From UBA8389 sp964472175 (GTDB lineage: Bacteria > Bacteroidota > Bacteroidia > Bacteroidales > UBA1402), in contig CAYYJF010000064.1 in assembly GCA_964472175.1 (NCBI GenBank), positions 1-9,550 on the forward strand: 9,550 nucleotides of DNA, given 5' to 3'. The translations under genes were made by a program, and so were the position numbers. Shown piece after piece: positions 6,711 through 9,550 of the stretch (within the stretch, counting starts at the first letter, position 1; each line of letters opens with the position of its first letter). Below the pieces are notes generated by a model. It saw only the letters and a list, made by a program, of their open reading frames with translations, had not been told where the DNA came from and did not search any database.

Positions 6711-7544
6711 TTATTTCTGAAGTAGTTGTGTCAATGGAGAATCTGGCATGATCAAATTTTTCAGATCTTCAAAGGTGAGTAAAACCTCCATTGTGCCCAA
6801 TGCATATGATCCGATTTCATAGGGGTTATACACATAAGTGACCCCTTTCTCGTTGATGTAGAAATTCTTGAACAAAGCAATCTCTGACAAATCGAAAAAG
6901 CCAATTTGTTCCAATTCTTCAAGACTGTTTACATGGTTGTTGGCTTCCAGCTTTTTAAGTATCAAATCGTGAACAATCGGAAGTGAATTGTCATCAAACA
7001 AATCTTCTTCCTGTATTTTTTCGAATTTCTGTAAATCAAGCGAATAGCCCTGTATTTTTGTCAAAGGGTGGGCTTCGTCAATCATCTTGTCATTTTTTAT
7101 GACATATGAAACCAAATTTTTATCGCAAAAGGTGACCGTATGTATGGCGATGTCGTGTTTTTTTGCATATCTGCTTGAATCCTTGTACGATTCCTGTTTG
7201 TTCGTTTTTTTTCCTGAGTAAACGTTTGCCTTTTCAAGCAATACCTTATTCATAGCAATTTCCGGTGCATTGCAGGTGTCAGGAAGATTGGAAATTAAAT
7301 CCTTGAGCATCGTCATGCGAAGCTTTTGAATGATGCTGTCATTTTCCTGATTGGTAGGATTTTGAAATGATATTTTCAATAGGAAAATGGAGGTGTCAGA
7401 TTCTGAAACCGATACGAAGCTGTTGCTTAGTTCGATGGTGTTATAAGCTATTTTTTTTGCATGTGCATGTGGTTGTTTTGAGCAACCACTTGTATTGATA
7501 ATCAGCAATATAGCTGCTGATATCATCAGTCCGGTTCTTGACAT
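6711..7544 (-). CDS. Predicted lipoprotein with C-terminal DUF3298 (RsiV-like) domain
   Basis: This is an exported protein of unknown function. From the ATG at 7544 it has 277 residues. A hydrophobic signal segment (6-17) leads to TSGC with the lipidated cysteine at C21, followed by SKQPHAHAKK. The first in-frame start-like codon is TTG at 7553, which would add three residues; I prefer the ATG. The body is Lys/Glu/Asn-rich. The final 46 residues contain YVYNPYEIGSYALGTMEVLL (238-257), the hallmark of DUF3298, a domain found at the C-terminus of RsiV and PdaC-like proteins, where its role is mostly ligand or surface binding. No catalytic residues are evident. It is the first gene of the likely operon with rsmG and the hydrolase, and an exact TAnnTTTG element lies about 55 bases upstream. 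The linkage to rsmG gives no clear functional clue. Confidence 0.8.
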   Translation of the reverse strand: MSRTGLMISAAILLIINTSGCSKQPHAHAKKIAYNTIELSNSFVSVSESDTSIFLLKISFQNPTNQENDSIIQKLRMTMLKDLISNLPDTCNAPEIAMNKVLLEKANVYSGKKTNKQESYKDSSRYAKKHDIAIHTVTFCDKNLVSYVIKNDKMIDEAHPLTKIQGYSLDLQKFEKIQEEDLFDDNSLPIVHDLILKKLEANNHVNSLEELEQIGFFDLSEIALFKNFYINEKGVTYVYNPYEIGSYALGTMEVLLTFEDLKNLIMPDSPLTQLLQK

Positions 7545-7598
7545 AAAATTCAATCTATTTTTTACCTATCGTTTGGTTTCAATGAGCCTGAAACAAGA

Positions 7599-7628
7599 CA
7601 AAGATAGTGTATTTTATTTTATATGAAA
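7599..7628 (-). promoter_or_regulatory. Candidate promoter for the lipoprotein-rsmG-hydrolase operon
   Basis: On the minus strand TATCTTTG (7599-7606) is an exact match to the Bacteroidota -7 element TAnnTTTG. Eighteen bases upstream is TTTC (7625-7628), a one-mismatch -33 element. Transcription would begin near 7593, giving a leader of about 50 bases to the ATG at 7544. Confidence 0.6.
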
Positions 7629-7686
7629 GTAAAGTTTCGTAAGGAAATAAACATTCTTTTTCCTCCATTGAATTCGATTATTGTGG

Positions 7687-7705
7687 TATTTTTGTAAAAA
7701 AAAAA
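7687..7705 (+). promoter_or_regulatory. Candidate lipB promoter with A10 initiation tract
   Basis: TATTTTTG (7687-7694) is an exact Bacteroidota -7 element on the plus strand. A TTG lies at 7668-7670, slightly closer than the usual -33 spacing, so the -33 element is weak. Directly after the -7 element comes a run of ten A (7696-7705), then G and the ATG pair of lipB. The start point would fall inside the A tract, giving an extremely short leader with no Shine-Dalgarno site. Confidence 0.6.
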
Positions 7706-7706
7706 G

Positions 7707-8372
7707 ATGATGAATTTTGTCAATTGGGGGGTTATTCAATACGATAAAGCCTGGAAACAGCAGCAAGTGTTGTTTGATGAAAGGCTAAAAGCCAAAGCGT
7801 CTGGATTGACTTTGCCCGATTTGCTCGTCTTTTGCGAACATACGCCCGTTTTTACCCTGGGAAAAAGCGGGCAAAGCTCCAATTTATTAGTGAATCAGCA
7901 GGTCTTGAAGTCGAAAGGAGTGGATTACTATATGATAGATAGAGGTGGTGATATCACTTTCCATGGACCAGGACAAATTGTCTGTTATCCAATCGTGGAT
8001 TTAGAGCATTTTGGAATTGGTTTACGCCGTTTTATTGAAATCCTGGAATTGGCTGTGATTCAGTTTCTTTCAGAGTATCATGTAAAGGGCGAGCAAGTCA
8101 AAAATGCAACAGGCGTTTGGGTGAAATCCAAAGATCAGGATGTGTATCAAAAGATTTGCGCCATTGGCATTAAAAGTAGCAGGTTTGTAACCATGCATGG
8201 ACTGGCTCTGAATATCAATACCGATTTGTCCTATTATCAGATGATCAATCCATGTGGATTTTCAGACAGAGGTGTGACTTCTTTAACGCTTGAAACCGGT
8301 TTGAAACATTCCATGACGGATTGTCAACAGAAGCTGTATGATATTTTAAATAAAATGCTTAAAACCATATAA
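7707..8372 (+). CDS. lipB: Octanoyl-[acyl-carrier-protein]:protein N-octanoyltransferase LipB
   Basis: LipB transfers the octanoyl group from acyl carrier protein to a lysine of lipoyl domains (GcvH and the E2 subunits of 2-oxoacid dehydrogenases). LipA then adds sulfur. The protein has 221 residues, the usual size. Motifs run in order: EHTPVFTLGKSG (44-55), RGGDITFHGPGQIVCYP (79-95), the catalytic lysine K149 in QKICAIGIK, TMHGLALNI (162-170), and the acyl-thioester cysteine C183 in NPCGF. Two adjacent ATG codons (7707 and 7710) could both start it. It is the first gene of a plus-strand set with a TerB-like gene 7 bases on and an M48 protease after that. It is functionally tied to gcvP in this window through lipoylated GcvH, though the two are not in one operon. 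Confidence 0.96.
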   Translation: MMNFVNWGVIQYDKAWKQQQVLFDERLKAKASGLTLPDLLVFCEHTPVFTLGKSGQSSNLLVNQQVLKSKGVDYYMIDRGGDITFHGPGQIVCYPIVDLEHFGIGLRRFIEILELAVIQFLSEYHVKGEQVKNATGVWVKSKDQDVYQKICAIGIKSSRFVTMHGLALNINTDLSYYQMINPCGFSDRGVTSLTLETGLKHSMTDCQQKLYDILNKMLKTI

Positions 8373-8379
8373 TTACATT

Positions 8380-8760
8380 ATGATGACTTTGTCCCTGACC
8401 CAAACATATCAGCCAATAGAAGCACTTTCAGTGTTGAGGTTGGTTTGGCTACTAATATTTTCCGATAAAAAAGTGGATAAATCGGAAATTCAATTTTTTG
8501 AAAATCTAATGAATCAATTGAATGTGACAGAAGAAACTTTTTTTGCCTTTCGATCAGAACCATTGGAAAAGGTGTACGCACAAGTAAAAAGCTTGTCTGA
8601 TGCTCAGAAAAGAGAATGTGCTGTTTTATTACAAAAGGCAGTGAATTCGGATGGAATGGTGGAAAAACAAGAATTGAAACTCTTGAATGAAATTCTCGAT
8701 GAAGCGGAACTATTTAAAAGACAACCATCCAGGTCGAGGAAGGCAGAAGGCGGTTTTTAG
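8380..8760 (+). CDS. TerB-like small protein, function unknown
   Basis: This 126-residue predicted soluble, mainly helical protein has no signal peptide. Two similar acidic segments, SDKKVDKSEIQFF (28-40) and NSDGMVEKQELKLL (89-102), occur about 60 residues apart. They resemble the DG-x-V-x-x-x-E motifs of TerB/DjlA-like tellurite-resistance-type domains, which are thought to bind divalent metal. In the first copy the usual G of SDG is replaced by K. The tail (114-126: RQPSRSRKAEGGF) is basic and probably disordered. Assignment to TerB is by motif resemblance only; no tellurite role is implied, since solitary TerB-like proteins occur widely in Bacteroidota. The gene begins 7 bases after lipB with tandem ATG codons (8380 and 8383), so it is probably co-transcribed with lipB. 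Confidence 0.7.
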   Translation: MMTLSLTQTYQPIEALSVLRLVWLLIFSDKKVDKSEIQFFENLMNQLNVTEETFFAFRSEPLEKVYAQVKSLSDAQKRECAVLLQKAVNSDGMVEKQELKLLNEILDEAELFKRQPSRSRKAEGGF

Positions 8761-8791
8761 TAAATTTGTTGAACCTTAAATAATATATAAG

Positions 8792-9550
8792 ATGAAAAAA
8801 GTTTTGTTGTTGTTCGTAACTATGATTGCGATGTATGGCTGCTCTTCTGTTCTGTTAACGGGGCGCAAGCAATTGAATTTGGTCACTGACGAGCAGGTTT
8901 TGGCACTGAGTGACTCTAGTTATCGTTCCTTCATGCAAACGGCTGCCATTTCAAATAAAAGCGTTGAAAACACCAGGGTTGCCAGGGTTGGCGCAAAGCT
9001 GGCAGCAGCTGTGGAGGCTTTTATGAAAAACGAAGGCATGCAAAGTGACCTCAACAATCTTTCATGGAGCTTTAAACTGGTACGTGATACCTCTGTGAAT
9101 GCCTTTTGTATGCCAGGTGGAAAAATTGTGGTTTATGAAGGCCTGCTTCCGGTAACCCAAACAGACGAAGGCTTGGCTGTGGTTATTGGGCATGAAATTG
9201 CGCATGCGGTTGCCAAACACGCCAATGAACGCATGAGTCAACAGATGGTGGCAAACTACAGTGCTTCTGCCTTGTCTTCCATCCTGCAGAACAAAAGTCA
9301 GACAACCCAAACGGTGGCCATGGTCGTTTTTGGTCTGGGTGCTGAGTATGGTGTAACGATGCCTTATTCCAGAAAACAAGAATACGAAGCCGATCGACTC
9401 GGATTGATATTTATGGCCATGGCCGGATATAACCCCAAAGCTGCTTTGGATTTTTGGAAAAGAATGTCCGCTGCTTCAGACTCCTATATACCGGAAATTT
9501 TGAGCACACACCCATCCGATTCCAAACGCATCTCCCGTCTGGAGTCGTCA
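8792..9550 (+). CDS. M48 family zinc metalloprotease lipoprotein, C-terminal end cut by window
   Basis: This is a predicted envelope zinc endopeptidase of the M48 group that includes E. coli LoiP and BepA (YfgC) and takes part in outer-membrane protein quality control. 253 residues are visible. A signal peptide (MKKVLLLFVTMIAMYGC) gives a lipidated C17, though the lipobox is loose (M-Y-G-C). SSVLLTGRKQLNLVTDEQV (18-36) is the typical start of the mature protein. The zinc site is H134-E135-x-x-H138 in GHEIAHAVAKH, with third ligand E197 in QEYEADRLG. NAFCMPGGKIVVYEGLL precedes the HExxH, and THPSDSKRISRLES near the visible end is the usual C-terminal motif, so probably only a few residues are missing. 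The ATG at 8792 follows the TerB-like gene by 31 bases. No separate promoter is clear, so it may share the lipB transcript. Confidence 0.93.
   Translation, partial: MKKVLLLFVTMIAMYGCSSVLLTGRKQLNLVTDEQVLALSDSSYRSFMQTAAISNKSVENTRVARVGAKLAAAVEAFMKNEGMQSDLNNLSWSFKLVRDTSVNAFCMPGGKIVVYEGLLPVTQTDEGLAVVIGHEIAHAVAKHANERMSQQMVANYSASALSSILQNKSQTTQTVAMVVFGLGAEYGVTMPYSRKQEYEADRLGLIFMAMAGYNPKAALDFWKRMSAASDSYIPEILSTHPSDSKRISRLESS

Noticed and set aside
7545..7553. TTG start at 7553 for the lipoprotein, adding three residues
   Set aside because: An ATG three codons on gives a normal lipoprotein signal peptide, and nothing favours the rarer start codon.
9062..9379. Open frame of 105 codons on the minus strand, opposite the M48 protease gene
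   Set aside because: It covers the HExxH region of a clear protease in antisense and shows no family features.

Overview
The window looks like chromosomal housekeeping DNA from a member of the Bacteroidota. The evidence is protein flavour (single-chain GcvP, a DUF3298-type lipoprotein, an M48 lipoprotein with the TGRKQLNLV leader motif), A-rich start regions instead of Shine-Dalgarno sites for most genes, and exact or near matches to the Bacteroidota -7 promoter element TAnnTTTG. No mobile element, CRISPR array, tRNA or rRNA is seen, and no stretch over 300 bases lacks a gene.

Minus-strand part (1-7544), read in transcription order from the right: a DUF3298-type lipoprotein, rsmG (16S rRNA m7G methyltransferase) and a glyoxalase-II-like metallo-beta-lactamase-fold hydrolase sit 4 and 12 bases apart and form a likely operon that ends in two overlapping hairpins. 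Next comes hsp20, a small heat shock protein, with a strong intrinsic terminator after it. An M24 (Xaa-Pro) peptidase and gcvP, the glycine cleavage P-protein, are 6 bases apart and form a second likely operon. The N-terminal three quarters of grpE runs off the left edge.

Plus-strand part (7707-9550): lipB (octanoyltransferase), a TerB-like small protein and an M48 zinc-protease lipoprotein cut by the right edge run in one direction with gaps of 7 and 31 bases. The two strands diverge at 7545-7706, where each side carries an exact TAnnTTTG element.

Functional links: LipB supplies lipoyl groups, and the glycine cleavage H-protein that works with GcvP is a lipoyl protein, so both belong to lipoate-dependent metabolism, although they are about 4 kb apart in separate units. 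GrpE and Hsp20 are both protein-folding factors.

The most interesting signal is in the hsp20 leader. Bases 5221-5275 read on the minus strand fold on paper into one long in-register hairpin that buries a perfect AGGAGG ribosome binding site. UUUU pairs with AGGA, as in fourU RNA thermometers. A strong Shine-Dalgarno site is itself unusual in this phylum.
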